Notes: generated by a model not told the origin, from the letters alone. Shown: positions 1 through 8,569, counted from the stretch's first letter. The stretch is 37,123 bases of DNA from Candidatus Paceibacterota bacterium (GCA_035452965.1 DAOTCE010000044.1:1-37123), one strand, 5' to 3'. Translations and numbers: made by a program.

Positions 1-45
1 GTTGCCTTTCTCTCAGACCCAAGATCCGGTGTCCACTTTTTCGGG
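1..45. mobile_element. possible end of an insertion sequence at the window edge
   Basis: The first 45 bases contain the motif GTGTCCACTTTTTCGGGG (around 29-46), which resembles the GTGGACAC-type terminal inverted repeats of IS3/IS481-like elements. The neighbouring acyltransferase reading frame loses its family character exactly here and stops. No transposase is visible because the window ends. This is inference from one short motif plus the broken gene. Confidence 0.25.
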
Positions 46-303
46 GGAAGGGCTGTGAATCCGCACACCCTCTCGCCCTCCTCTAAATGGGCAGATGTTG
101 AGCACGCCGTTACAAATGATTCTGGCATGCAGACCTTTGCGAATGTCCAGTTTCAGGGGGTTGATGGTCACCCTCAACCGCCCACACCCCTGATCAATAT
201 AGCGCCAGGTGCAGCAGATTCCGAAGACGAAAGATACGATCTTGCGCGCAGCCCGCCAGGGGTGACAAAGATCATGCCACACGTTTTTTACATCGGCTTT
301 CAT
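13..303 (-). pseudogene. truncated sugar acyltransferase (N-terminal fragment)
   Basis: The 96-residue frame begins 57 bp after the DegT gene stop and reads in the operon direction. Residues 35-80 look like the entry of a left-handed beta-helix (hexapeptide) or colanic-acid-type acyltransferase, with a run of short hydrophobic and charged alternations around NPLKLDIRK and a CPFRGGREGV segment. The hexapeptide coils expected next are missing. The frame runs into a putative insertion-sequence end and stops after about 15 unrelated residues. I infer a polysaccharide O- or N-acyltransferase of the cluster, interrupted by an insertion. The family assignment is weak because only the N-terminus remains. 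Confidence 0.4.
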
Positions 304-360
304 CGAAGCGCCCTGACGCGTGTGTTTGGGCAGATCATGCAGTGTCGGGCGAAATGTCTT

Positions 361-1470
361 CTATGTGTGGGCCAGCACATTATGAAACGCTTTAGCAACA
401 GCCGCTGCTGAATCTACGTTGAGATGAGGCCCCATCGGCAGGCTCAGGACGGTCGAGGCGAGGGTTTTCGCAATGGGCAAAGCGTCCGGCGCAAAGTGCA
501 AATCCGCATAGGCGCCGGAGAGGTGCGGAGGGATGGGGTAATGGATGAGCGTGCCGATACCGGCCCCGGCGAGCTTTTGCTGCAAGGCGTCACGTTGCGG
601 ATGGCGGATGACGAAGAGATGCCAAACGGGGTCGGCGTAATCCGGAACGAAGGGCAGGATTACACCAGGCAAGGAGCCAAGCGCATGGAGGTAAGCGTCC
701 GCAACCGCTTTGCGGCGGGCGTTCCATTCGCCCAGGTGGCGCAGCTTCACGCGCAGAAACGCAGCCTGCAGTTCGTCCAGGCGCGAGTTGAACCCTTTCA
801 GCTCGTGTTGGTACTTCACGGTGGAACCATAGTTGCGAAGCCTCCTGACCTTGTCCGCGAGCGCAGAGTCGCTCGTGGTAACGGCCCCGGCGTCAGTAAA
901 GGCGCCAAGATTCTTGCCGGGATAGAAGCTAAAACCCGCTGCGTCGCCCAAACCGCCACATCGCTTTCCTTTGTAGCGCGCGCCATGAGCCTGGGCGGCA
1001 TCCTCGATTACTTTAAGCCCACGCTTACGCGCGAGAGAGTTGATTGGGTCCATGTCTGCCGGCTGGCCGTAGAGGTGCACCGGCATAATGGCTCTCGTCC
1101 GGGGCGTGATGGCCTCCTCGATTTGGGCGGGATCGAGGTTGTAGGTGCGTAGATCCGGCTCAACCGGAACTGGCGTCGCACCGGCATAGGAGATCGCCAG
1201 CCAAGTAGCGATGAAGGTGTGCGAGGGAACTATGACTTCGTCTCCTTGGCCAATCTCGTATGCGCGCAGAATGAGGTGGAGCGCATCCAGTCCATTGCCA
1301 ACGCCGATGCAGTGGTTCGCACCGCAATACGCCGCATATTCTCGTTCAAAAGCTTCCAGTTCCGTGCCAAGGAGATACCAGCCGGAGTCCATGACGCGGC
1401 GATAAGCCTCGTCAAACTGGGGTTGCAGCTCCTTGTAGGCGGGAAGCAGTTCGAGGAAGGGAAATTTCAT
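361..1470 (-). CDS. DegT/DnrJ/EryC1/StrS sugar aminotransferase
   Basis: A 369-residue PLP-dependent transaminase of full family length. The PLP-binding signature EDAAQAHGA is at 156-164 and the Schiff-base lysine is K186 in FYPGKNLGA. The N-terminal FLELLPAYKELQ and the VHLYGQPADMDPI stretch are typical of FdtB/QdtB and related nucleotide-sugar transaminases. It likely transfers an amino group from glutamate to the 3-keto carbon of dTDP-3-keto-6-deoxyhexose, giving dTDP-Fuc3N or dTDP-Qui3N in the cytoplasm. Its start overlaps the stop of the upstream ketoisomerase/acyltransferase gene by 4 bp (ATGA), so the two are translationally coupled and probably act in succession. Whether the product is the galacto or gluco isomer cannot be read from sequence. 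Confidence 0.93.
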   Translation of the reverse strand: MKFPFLELLPAYKELQPQFDEAYRRVMDSGWYLLGTELEAFEREYAAYCGANHCIGVGNGLDALHLILRAYEIGQGDEVIVPSHTFIATWLAISYAGATPVPVEPDLRTYNLDPAQIEEAITPRTRAIMPVHLYGQPADMDPINSLARKRGLKVIEDAAQAHGARYKGKRCGGLGDAAGFSFYPGKNLGAFTDAGAVTTSDSALADKVRRLRNYGSTVKYQHELKGFNSRLDELQAAFLRVKLRHLGEWNARRKAVADAYLHALGSLPGVILPFVPDYADPVWHLFVIRHPQRDALQQKLAGAGIGTLIHYPIPPHLSGAYADLHFAPDALPIAKTLASTVLSLPMGPHLNVDSAAAVAKAFHNVLAHT

Positions 1471-2393
1471 TGCAATGTGCTTAGCTTTAGGAACTCGGCG
1501 TAGTCCCGCACGTAGTCGGAAGAATCGTACTCGTGCGATGCAAGCACAACGGAAACCGAATCACGGGAGTACTTGTACTGAGTCCTCCACACTTTTGGGG
1601 GGAAATAGATCCCAACCCATGGCCGGTCCAGCACATACTCTTCCCGATTCTTTCCATCGTCCACAACGACAGCCATGCTACCATTTACACACATCAGAAA
1701 TTCATGGCATACCTTGTGGGCATGTTCCCCGCGCACCCGCGTGTCCGGAACATTGTACACAAAGAACACGCGGCGAGGCACAAACGGCAAGTCCCGATAC
1801 CACTCGCTGACGCACAAATCGCCCCTCATGTCTTCCACGTGGTGCAGGCGGATCAACCTGACGCCCTGTACCACCGAATCTTCCGTTGTGACCGACTCGC
1901 CTACTGACCTCGCGCTCCGGGATTCGGCGTTGACGTATCCTACAATACGCGCCGGGTTGCCGACCACAATGGCATTGGGGGGAACATCACGGGTCACTAC
2001 CGCCCCGGCGCCGACCATGGCATTCTCCCCAATGCGGAGCCCAGGAAGGATCGTGGCGTTGGCTCCGATGGATGAACCTCTGCACACCAGTGTGCGCGGG
2101 TACTTATCAGGATAATGCTTGCTACGCGGGAACTTGTCATTGCTGAAGGCAGCGTTGGGGCCAACGAACGCATCGTCTTGAATTTGTACGCCATCCCAGA
2201 CGTGCACCCCGCACTTGATTGTGACGCGATCGCCGATCACGACGTCGTTCTCGATGAAGGTGTGATCACAGATATTGCACTCTTCCCCAACGCGGGCCCG
2301 GGGGAGCACATGGGCAAAAGCCCAGATGCGGCTTTTCGCCCCAATTCGGGCGCCAGGTTCTACGATCGCATGCGGGTGGATGAATGGACTCAT
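1467..2393 (-). CDS. bifunctional sugar N-acyltransferase / 3,4-ketoisomerase (FdtD-like fusion)
   Basis: A 308-residue two-domain fusion. Residues 1-155 form a left-handed beta-helix acyltransferase of the WbpD/WlbB type: repeated hexapeptides, the GVHVWDGVQI and GAGAVVTRDVPPNAIVVGNPA segments, and the usual C-terminal exit. Residues 172-308 form a cupin of the FdtA/QdtA (WxcM-like) family with the RGEHAHK active-site motif at 221-227, where the two histidines correspond to the catalytic pair. The cupin converts dTDP-4-keto-6-deoxyglucose to the 3-keto isomer. After transamination by the coupled DegT enzyme, the beta-helix domain would acylate the 3-amino group. A fusion in this order is known from FdtD of Shewanella denitrificans (established knowledge). 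dTDP-glucose synthesis genes (rmlA, rmlB) are not in the window. Confidence 0.92.
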   Translation of the reverse strand: MSPFIHPHAIVEPGARIGAKSRIWAFAHVLPRARVGEECNICDHTFIENDVVIGDRVTIKCGVHVWDGVQIQDDAFVGPNAAFSNDKFPRSKHYPDKYPRTLVCRGSSIGANATILPGLRIGENAMVGAGAVVTRDVPPNAIVVGNPARIVGYVNAESRSARSVGESVTTEDSVVQGVRLIRLHHVEDMRGDLCVSEWYRDLPFVPRRVFFVYNVPDTRVRGEHAHKVCHEFLMCVNGSMAVVVDDGKNREEYVLDRPWVGIYFPPKVWRTQYKYSRDSVSVVLASHEYDSSDYVRDYAEFLKLSTLQ

Positions 2394-2433
2394 AAAGTGA
2401 ATGGCGGATTCAAGTTCGTCAAAGATTGTGGCT

Positions 2434-3534
2434 TTACGCTCCCGAGACAGGATGCAGTTTGTGAAGGATGCTCAAGGCCTTGAGAACCAGCCACTCCGCA
2501 CAGACCCGCACCTTCCATTTCAGAACCATTGCCTCCTGCAGTGCCGCACAGGCATTCGAGTAGTCTTTCAGGCGATACAATTGCTTTGCGAGAGATTTGA
2601 ATGCCACAGAAAGATGCTGCCTTTCGGCGGCATTGTCATGCGTCCCATACAGCACCAAAGCTTTGACCGCGATCAGCACCCTGAAGACCGCAAGGGAAAA
2701 GACTATAGATTTGTTGTCGAATATGGACCGCTGCTCATGCCGCACGTAGATGCTGAGCACCCGATCAGTGAAGGCCACCTTGTTTGAGAAGTACTTCAGT
2801 CTCGCAAAATATTCGTATTCCTGGCCGTGCAGATCGTCATTCCTCCATAATCCGACCCGGGCACACGTTGAGCGCCGGATCAGGGGCGCGTTAGTATCAA
2901 AGAGATAGCGCGATATCCTCGGCTCCCCCGGTCGAGGCCAAGGATCATTCATCCGGCGAAGTTCCGTGCCCTGCTGATCCCTTACCGAACACAAGCCGTA
3001 ACAGAAATCCACTTCGGGGTCAGCGCGCAAAGCCTGCGCCCGTGCTTCGACAGAGTCTCGAAGCAACATGTCATCGGAGTCCAGATAGCAGATGAAGTCG
3101 CCTCGGCATTCCATGAGCCCCCGGTTCCTGGCGCTGTTGGCGCCGCCGTTTTCCTGTTTGAAGTATCGCAGGATAACCCCTTCGGGACATTTGCTGACAA
3201 GCTGGGCCACGAGGTTTGGGGTGTTATCCGTAGAACCATCATCGACAATAATACATTCGATGGGGCGATAGGTTTGATCAAACACCGATCTTACGGACTT
3301 CTCCAAGGCCCAGGCGCGGTTATACGTAGGAATAATTACCGACACCAGTGATCCGCACGCCTTGTCCGAGGCGGGTTTTACTTTCTGATCCAAGAGCCCC
3401 ATCGCCAAAGGTTGCAGGACGGTCTCAGGAGCCGCGGATGCCTCGGGCCGAGCTTCCAAGTCAGGAGGTTGCGTCGGTTCAGCGGGATTGTTCTGCGGCG
3501 TCATCATCTCATCAGCCATTATTGCCGCGCTCAC
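2434..3534 (-). CDS. family 2 glycosyltransferase
   Basis: A 366-residue inverting GT-A enzyme. The nucleotide-sugar fold starts with VSVIIPTYN at 64-72, then VDDGS at 97-101 and the metal-binding DSDD at 152-155. The first 60 residues are Pro/Glu/Ala-rich and look disordered. The start at 3534 lies inside the end of the upstream GT4 gene (23-bp overlap), but downstream ATG codons at residues 6, 10 and 11 are also possible. No membrane segment is evident, so it acts at the cytoplasmic face and adds a sugar to the lipid-linked polysaccharide. Donor and acceptor are unknown. Confidence 0.9.
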   Translation of the reverse strand: MSAAIMADEMMTPQNNPAEPTQPPDLEARPEASAAPETVLQPLAMGLLDQKVKPASDKACGSLVSVIIPTYNRAWALEKSVRSVFDQTYRPIECIIVDDGSTDNTPNLVAQLVSKCPEGVILRYFKQENGGANSARNRGLMECRGDFICYLDSDDMLLRDSVEARAQALRADPEVDFCYGLCSVRDQQGTELRRMNDPWPRPGEPRISRYLFDTNAPLIRRSTCARVGLWRNDDLHGQEYEYFARLKYFSNKVAFTDRVLSIYVRHEQRSIFDNKSIVFSLAVFRVLIAVKALVLYGTHDNAAERQHLSVAFKSLAKQLYRLKDYSNACAALQEAMVLKWKVRVCAEWLVLKALSILHKLHPVSGA

Positions 3535-4705
3535 CTCCGCCCCTCGAGCCGCCGTTTAGAAGATCGCCGATGATGCCGGCCATGGTCTTGCACATCCGAC
3601 CAACCGAAAACTCCTCCAGCGCGCGCTGGCGGTTTCGCGCACCAAGCCGCTGCCGCAGGTTGGCATCCATCAACAGCGGCTCAAGGGTCGAAGCCAGACT
3701 GGCAGCATCATTTGGTTTGCAGAATTGTTGCGGCTCGTTGCCAAGGGCCTCGCGGTTCCCCGGTATATCCGTTGCAACCACGGGCAGACCGCAGGTCATG
3801 TATTCCAGAATGGCGTTCGGCAGGCCCTCATGGGTGGTCGAGAGGATCCCGATATCGCTGGCAGCGAGCAGTCCCGCCACGTCCTTCACCTGACCGGGGA
3901 AACTCGCCGAATGGAGCAGACCGAGGTCGCGCGCCAGTTGACGGACACTGCCATAGGATTCCTGGTGTGCACCTGCCAGGAGCAGTCGAGGTCCAGGCTG
4001 TGCCTTCGGGTTATCCGACAACACTTTGCGCCACGCGCGCAGTAGTGTCGGGTGGTCCTTTTGGTGCCTGAAATTGGCCACCATCGTGGCCACTGCAGCA
4101 TTCTCCTCAATTCCCAGTTCTGCCCGCCATTCGGCGCGTGCCTTCCGGGCCGGCGCCATTTCAACGCCGTTGTGGACCACGTAAACCGGCGCCGTGGTCT
4201 CCCCCACGGTGTGGCGGAGGTAATCAACCTCATGCGCAGCGTTGCAGATGACGGCCGAGCTGCGACGATACGCGAACCGCTGGACGGCATCTCCACGAAG
4301 ATCGCCGCAATCGCGCTGGCCCCAGATGCACACCTGGGCGGGTGAAAATCGCCAGACAAGATTACAACCGGTACTGGGCCAGGGCAAGTAGGGCAGAATC
4401 ACGTCCGGGCGCTCCCGGTACAGGCCGCGCAACAATCCCCAGAGTTGAGGGAAAAAGGACTTCTTGCGGCAGGGCCAGCGAAATTTGTGCACCGCCCACG
4501 GGATGCCCGCCGCCTCACAATGTTCGATGACCAATTCCGGGCCGGCGAATCCGTGATGATGGCCCCAGACCCGCACATCGCAGCCAAGATTCTTGAGATG
4601 GCGGGCGAAATGCAACGCTTGCCGCTCGGCGCCACCGAGATCGAAACCGCAGAGAACGAAGAGCACCCGCTTGCCGGCGAGTATTGACTGGCTGTTCACG
4701 AGCAC
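3512..4705 (-). CDS. family 4 glycosyltransferase
   Basis: A 397-residue GT-B glycosyltransferase. The N-terminal Rossmann entry carries GKRVLFVLCGFDLGGAERQ at about 11-29, the acceptor-side signature of this GT4 group. The C-terminal donor domain contains the EX7E-type element around HEGLPNAILEY, followed by GLPVVATDIPGNREAL. It is a close paralogue of the next gene upstream (4696-6186), sharing motifs such as VCNAAHEVDYLR and WPCRKxS, which points to tandem duplication. Its start overlaps that gene's stop by 10 bp. Role: transfer of a sugar from an NDP-sugar to a growing surface polysaccharide; specificity unknown. Confidence 0.92.
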   Translation of the reverse strand: MLVNSQSILAGKRVLFVLCGFDLGGAERQALHFARHLKNLGCDVRVWGHHHGFAGPELVIEHCEAAGIPWAVHKFRWPCRKKSFFPQLWGLLRGLYRERPDVILPYLPWPSTGCNLVWRFSPAQVCIWGQRDCGDLRGDAVQRFAYRRSSAVICNAAHEVDYLRHTVGETTAPVYVVHNGVEMAPARKARAEWRAELGIEENAAVATMVANFRHQKDHPTLLRAWRKVLSDNPKAQPGPRLLLAGAHQESYGSVRQLARDLGLLHSASFPGQVKDVAGLLAASDIGILSTTHEGLPNAILEYMTCGLPVVATDIPGNREALGNEPQQFCKPNDAASLASTLEPLLMDANLRQRLGARNRQRALEEFSVGRMCKTMAGIIGDLLNGGSRGGGERGNNG

Positions 4706-6186
4706 GCCCTGCCGGTGGCGGCGTGGCCGCCGAGCAGGTCACTGATAAGGTCGGCTGTTGTCTGGCACATCTTGTCCACCGAGAATTCTTGCGCAGCTCG
4801 TCTTTGATTGCGCATTCCAAGTTGTCGCCGCAGGTCGGGCTCATTCAAGAGCGCCTGCAGTTGACCGGCCAGACTGTCGGGGTCGCCCAATTTACATAAT
4901 TGCTGTTGCGAATCATCCCCGAGAGCTTCGCGCGTTCCAGGCAGATCGGTGGCGACAACCGGAAGCCCGCCGGCCATGTACTCGATGACAACGTTTGGCA
5001 AGCCCTCGTGGTTACTCGCGAGAATGCCTATATCGGTGGCGGCCAGAAGTCCCGAAATGTCCTTTATCTGACCAAGGAAATGCACCGTGTCGAGCAAACC
5101 GAGGCTGCTTGCCAGTTGACGGACAGCATCATAGGAATCCTGCGGCGCGCCGGCTAACAGCAAGCGTGGGCGGCTCTGACCAGCTGGTGTGGCCGCCAGC
5201 ACCTTGCGCCAGGCGTGCAGCAAGGTCGGATGATCTTTCACCGATCGAAAGTTGGCCACCATGGCGGCCACGGTCGTATCTTCGCCAACGCCCAATTCCT
5301 CCCGCCAGGCGGCGCGAGTTCTGATGCGGGGCACGAGCTCGACGCCATTGTGGACGATGGAAACCGGCGCGGGCGTCTCTCCCAGTGTTCGACGCAGGTA
5401 ATCCACCTCATGGGCCGCGTTACAGACCACTGCCGAGACCCGGCGATAGGCAAAGCGTTCGAGTGGATGGCCCCGCATGTCGTGCACGTTTCGCTGAGAC
5501 CAAATACAAACTTTGGCCGGCGACAGACGCCAGGTGAGGCCGCAGCTCATATTGGCCCAGGCGGTGTATGGCAAGATTACGTCCGGTCGGTCCCGGCGCA
5601 ATGCCCGCAGAACACGCCAGCCATCCCGCACCAGGGAACTTTTCCGGCAGGGCCAGAGAAACCGGTGAATGGCCCAGGGAATGCCGGCCTCGTCGCATTC
5701 CTGTTCCACCAGGCCATGGCCGAGGTGCCCCCAAACGCGGACGTCGCATCCCAAATTCTTGAGATAGCGGGCCAGGTGCATCCCCTGCCGTTCGGCGCCT
5801 CCCAGCTCAAGAGAGCAAAAGACGAAGAGAATGCGCTTGCCTCTGATCGCTTCGATACCGTGCTCCGGCTTTCGGCGATCCAGGGCTGTGCCGGGACCAT
5901 TCTCAGCGGTGGAGTGTATGGCTGCGGTTATCCGTTCGTTTGCTAATTCCAGATGCAGGTGGGCGCTCCGGATAAGCGCGACATCAGGCCACACCCAACA
6001 TCTGCTGCCGCACAATAAGGGAGCACCACTTCCGGCTAAGCCCGACGGAGGGCCAACGCGAACTTGAAAGCCCGCAGCAGGAAAGTCGTTTTCCTGCAAG
6101 GCCACCGCCACGTTACCAAGCGGCACGGAATACTGTGGCGCCTGCACTCTTCGCCGACAAACCCGCCAGGGATCGATAATCCCCAC
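4696..6186 (-). CDS. family 4 glycosyltransferase with unclear start
   Basis: The open frame is 496 codons, but recognisable GT4 sequence starts only near residue 115 (position about 5845) with RGKRILFVFCSLELGGAERQ. From there to the stop it matches the downstream paralogue throughout, including the donor-site segment HEGLPNVVIEY. The first 100 codons are a shadow frame over the decayed GT4 remnant upstream and show no domain. No in-frame ATG, GTG or TTG lies between codon 69 and the conserved start; the nearest candidate is CTG at codon 102 (5883). Either a rare start codon is used, the long form is made, or a small indel has moved the true start (an ATG at 5900 is in another frame). Function: cytoplasmic GT-B sugar transfer in polysaccharide assembly. 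Confidence 0.82.
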   Translation of the reverse strand: MGIIDPWRVCRRRVQAPQYSVPLGNVAVALQENDFPAAGFQVRVGPPSGLAGSGAPLLCGSRCWVWPDVALIRSAHLHLELANERITAAIHSTAENGPGTALDRRKPEHGIEAIRGKRILFVFCSLELGGAERQGMHLARYLKNLGCDVRVWGHLGHGLVEQECDEAGIPWAIHRFLWPCRKSSLVRDGWRVLRALRRDRPDVILPYTAWANMSCGLTWRLSPAKVCIWSQRNVHDMRGHPLERFAYRRVSAVVCNAAHEVDYLRRTLGETPAPVSIVHNGVELVPRIRTRAAWREELGVGEDTTVAAMVANFRSVKDHPTLLHAWRKVLAATPAGQSRPRLLLAGAPQDSYDAVRQLASSLGLLDTVHFLGQIKDISGLLAATDIGILASNHEGLPNVVIEYMAGGLPVVATDLPGTREALGDDSQQQLCKLGDPDSLAGQLQALLNEPDLRRQLGMRNQRRAAQEFSVDKMCQTTADLISDLLGGHAATGRACS

Positions 6187-6398
6187 ACCTCTACATCCGC
6201 ACGCAGTCTATCCTTGAAGTGGCGAACAAGGTGCAAGGCCTGCCGCTCAGCCCCGCCTAATTGGAGGCTGGGTAAAACAAAGATCACCCGCCACCCCACC
6301 CAACCGCCCTGGACTGGTTTCCGCTGGCTTCTCATTAGACACTCAGTAATGCCGCAATCTTCCGATGTCCCAGACTTGGCCGCTGCCGCGTTAGTCAA
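5943..6398 (-). pseudogene. decayed third GT4 glycosyltransferase
   Basis: The frame starts with an intact GT4 N-terminus (VIFVLPSLQLGGAERQALHL near residue 38) 30 bp after the methyltransferase gene and runs for 120 codons to a TAG at 6036-6038. Translation past this stop in the same frame continues the homology: PEVVLPYCAAADVGCGL and then TCIWN align with RPDVILPYTAWANMSCGL and VCIWS of the next paralogue. A second in-frame TAG follows at 5943-5945, and homology then ends where the next GT4 begins. So this is the first third of a tandem GT4 copy, inactivated by nonsense changes and a 3' deletion. Confidence 0.7.
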
Positions 6399-6428
6399 GA
6401 TCTGCAGTTCGCCCCGGGGTCATTCACT

Positions 6429-7280
6429 TCAGAGTTTCTCGACTAGCGCACACAGATGCGGCGCATCGGGCTTGCAGCCCGCCCGATACCTGAACGCCCG
6501 GGAGTGCGGGAAACTAGCCCGGCTCAAGCAATCCATCCATCGCTTGCTCAACAGGCGCAGGCAGGTGGACAAGAAGCGAATGTTCCAGGATTTCCATGTG
6601 ATGCGGCGCAGACTGGACTGCAGTTGCTCAAAATCGAGGCCTTCGCAGAATATAACCTTGAAGCCCAAAGCCTGCAGGGAGCGGGAAAGGTCCGCGGAAT
6701 TCATTGAACGCACATGTTGCCGGCGATGAAATTGGGTTTCGCAGAAGGGGCAGAAGACCATCGCCCGGTCCAGGTTCTCGTTATTGGGCGTTGTGAACAT
6801 GGCCCGCCCCCCCGGCCGGAGAAGGCGGTAGATTTCCTTGGGAAAAGCGTCCGCCAGATCCGGCAGCAGGTGCTCCAAAACCTCTACACAGATGATCAGG
6901 TCAAACGAGTTGTCCGCAAAGGGTAGCGGAGGATGAAAGCCCGCCTTAGCCCCTTTCCAGTAAGGCTGAGCTTTGAACTTGTTGTTCACCAATGCAACCT
7001 GGTCCGGACTCGCATCTACCGCGTGGCAGAAGACTTTCTCTGCCATCAGCGGCTGAAGCAAAAAGCCAGGGCCACAGCCATAGTCCAGGACCGACGAATT
7101 GGAGCGCAGACTACCGCTGCTGCGCAGAAACTGCAGCAGGCCCTTGTGGCAGAGCCGGGAAAAACACACCTCTTGCCGGTGCGGCGCGTTGCCGACTTGA
7201 TCCCAGAAGCGGCTAACTGTCTCGGGAGTCCAAATGCCATCGTGTGCCATGGTAAATGTTGCTTGCAGAAACCAGATCAA
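6429..7280 (-). CDS. class I SAM-dependent methyltransferase
   Basis: A 283-residue methyltransferase. Motif I is LDYGCGPG at 65-72, followed by an acidic motif at HAVDASPD and the CVEVLEHL motif after strand 4. A CPFCETQFHRRQHVRS segment near 175-190 has the CxxC and His spacing of a zinc-binding insert seen in some polysaccharide and lipid methyltransferases. The ATG at 7280 overlaps the wzt stop by 4 bp (ATGA); an internal ATG at 7250 starts closer to where homologues usually begin. Its coupling to a Wzt that has a C-terminal binding domain suggests methylation of the glycan, possibly as a chain-end cap, but the acceptor is unknown. Confidence 0.88.
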   Translation of the reverse strand: MIWFLQATFTMAHDGIWTPETVSRFWDQVGNAPHRQEVCFSRLCHKGLLQFLRSSGSLRSNSSVLDYGCGPGFLLQPLMAEKVFCHAVDASPDQVALVNNKFKAQPYWKGAKAGFHPPLPFADNSFDLIICVEVLEHLLPDLADAFPKEIYRLLRPGGRAMFTTPNNENLDRAMVFCPFCETQFHRRQHVRSMNSADLSRSLQALGFKVIFCEGLDFEQLQSSLRRITWKSWNIRFLSTCLRLLSKRWMDCLSRASFPHSRAFRYRAGCKPDAPHLCALVEKL

Positions 7281-8527
7281 ACGATACTTCTAAAGCGCGC
7301 ATCCGATTCCCAACTGCAGGGGAGCGCCAGGTGCCCTTGACTGCTCGAAGGCAGCCGGCCGCTGCCAAAAACATCTGCAAACACAACCTCCATCTGCGCT
7401 GCCGGCTCCAGCCTCTCGATTACTCCACTGCCATCCGTCAAAATGACGTCGACGTAGTAAGCTCCCGGGACCAGCGGCAGCGACGGCACTCGACAGGAGA
7501 CCACAGCGATACGTTGGGGCTCCAGAACGCGCCCGGCATGGTACCGTGTGTCAAACAACGCAACCCGCTGGTTTTGCTGATTTCGGATAGCAACCGAGCA
7601 AGCCATCCCATTGGTATGAGTGAAATCCCTCAACTCCAGTTTGAATTCAATCGCCTGTCCAACCCGAACGCTGTTCTGGTTGCCTTGATCGTCGCACACA
7701 GTCAGTCCGCGCACGATGCGAGCCGTCCGCTCCTCGCGCGACGGCCGCTTTTCGGCAAAGGGTTGAGCGAGGTTCACGGACAGGTACCTTCTAACCCCCG
7801 CCTCCGGGCTTAGACGTTCGCTCACTTGGCCAACCGTCAATACTCGAACCGCCGAGCAGAGCCCAATGACGGCGTCCATGTTGTGTGTGACAAAAACAAC
7901 GGTCCGACCCGCCCGCGCAACCTGATCCATTTTGCCGAGACACTTCCGCTGAAACGAAACGTCGCCCACGGCCAAAACCTCGTCGATCAGCAGAATCTCC
8001 GGCTCCAGGTGAGCGGCGACGGCGAATCCCAGCCGAACGCGCATCCCGCTGGAATAGCGTTTCACCGGCGTGTCCAGGAACTTCTCCACCCCCGAAAAGT
8101 CCACGATCTCGTCGAACTTGGCGTTGATCTCGGCGCGGGTCATGCCGAGAATGGCGCCGTTCATGTAGATGTTCTCCCGCCCGCTCAACTCCGGGTGAAA
8201 ACCCGTGCCGACTTCGAGCAGGCTGCCCACGCGGCCGCGGATGTGGACCTCGCCTTCCGTCGGCTCCGTGATCCGCGTAAGGATCTTCAGCAACGTGGAT
8301 TTGCCGGACCCGTTGGGGCCAATGACGCCCAGAACCTCGCCCTGTTTAACCTCGAACGAAACGTCTTTCAATGCCCAAACGTCTTCAGGCGTTCGCCGTC
8401 CTGCGCCACGGCCCATTAAGCGGCCGGCCGCATGCATGATATGATCGCGCAGGGTGTCCGGGGACAAGGTCGCGCCCAAGCGGTATTTCTTGCCCAGGTT
8501 CCTGACGGAAATGACCGGGGAGCTCAT
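7277..8527 (-). CDS. wzt: O-antigen/polysaccharide ABC transporter ATPase with C-terminal substrate domain (Wzt)
   Basis: A 416-residue protein. The N-terminal ATPase (about 1-245) has Walker A GPNGSGKS at 70-77, the ABC signature YSSGM at 158-162, Walker B EILLIDEVL at 177-185 and the H-loop VTHNM. The Gly-rich LEVGTGFHPELSGRENI segment is typical of the RfbE/TagH/Wzt subfamily. Residues about 265-416 form an extra beta-sandwich-like Wzt C-terminal domain, which in E. coli O8/O9a recognises the modified non-reducing end of the glycan (established knowledge). It would drive export of the undecaprenyl-linked polymer across the inner membrane with the Wzm permease at 9102-9935. A four-helix-bundle gene has come between the two. 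Confidence 0.95.
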   Translation of the reverse strand: MSSPVISVRNLGKKYRLGATLSPDTLRDHIMHAAGRLMGRGAGRRTPEDVWALKDVSFEVKQGEVLGVIGPNGSGKSTLLKILTRITEPTEGEVHIRGRVGSLLEVGTGFHPELSGRENIYMNGAILGMTRAEINAKFDEIVDFSGVEKFLDTPVKRYSSGMRVRLGFAVAAHLEPEILLIDEVLAVGDVSFQRKCLGKMDQVARAGRTVVFVTHNMDAVIGLCSAVRVLTVGQVSERLSPEAGVRRYLSVNLAQPFAEKRPSREERTARIVRGLTVCDDQGNQNSVRVGQAIEFKLELRDFTHTNGMACSVAIRNQQNQRVALFDTRYHAGRVLEPQRIAVVSCRVPSLPLVPGAYYVDVILTDGSGVIERLEPAAQMEVVFADVFGSGRLPSSSQGHLALPCSWESDARFRSIV

Positions 8528-8534
8528 AGAAAAA

Positions 8535-8569
8535 GGAAGATAGCAGATCGAAGATCGGAGTTCGAGTCT
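8535..8569. repeat. 7-bp unit array, left flank of four-helix-bundle gene
   Basis: Five consecutive 7-bp units in register (GGAAGAT, AGCAGAT, CGAAGAT, CGGAGTT, CGAGTCT). The array overlaps the TAG stop of the four-helix-bundle gene at 8568-8570 and ends just before the wzt start region. It is roughly the reverse complement in style of the array at 9044-9099. Confidence 0.75.

Noticed and set aside
6036..6398. Amber recoding (TAG read as an amino acid) in the GT4 remnant
   Set aside because: Homology continues past one TAG, but a second TAG and then TAA follow, and the C-terminal two thirds of the gene are missing; decay explains it better.
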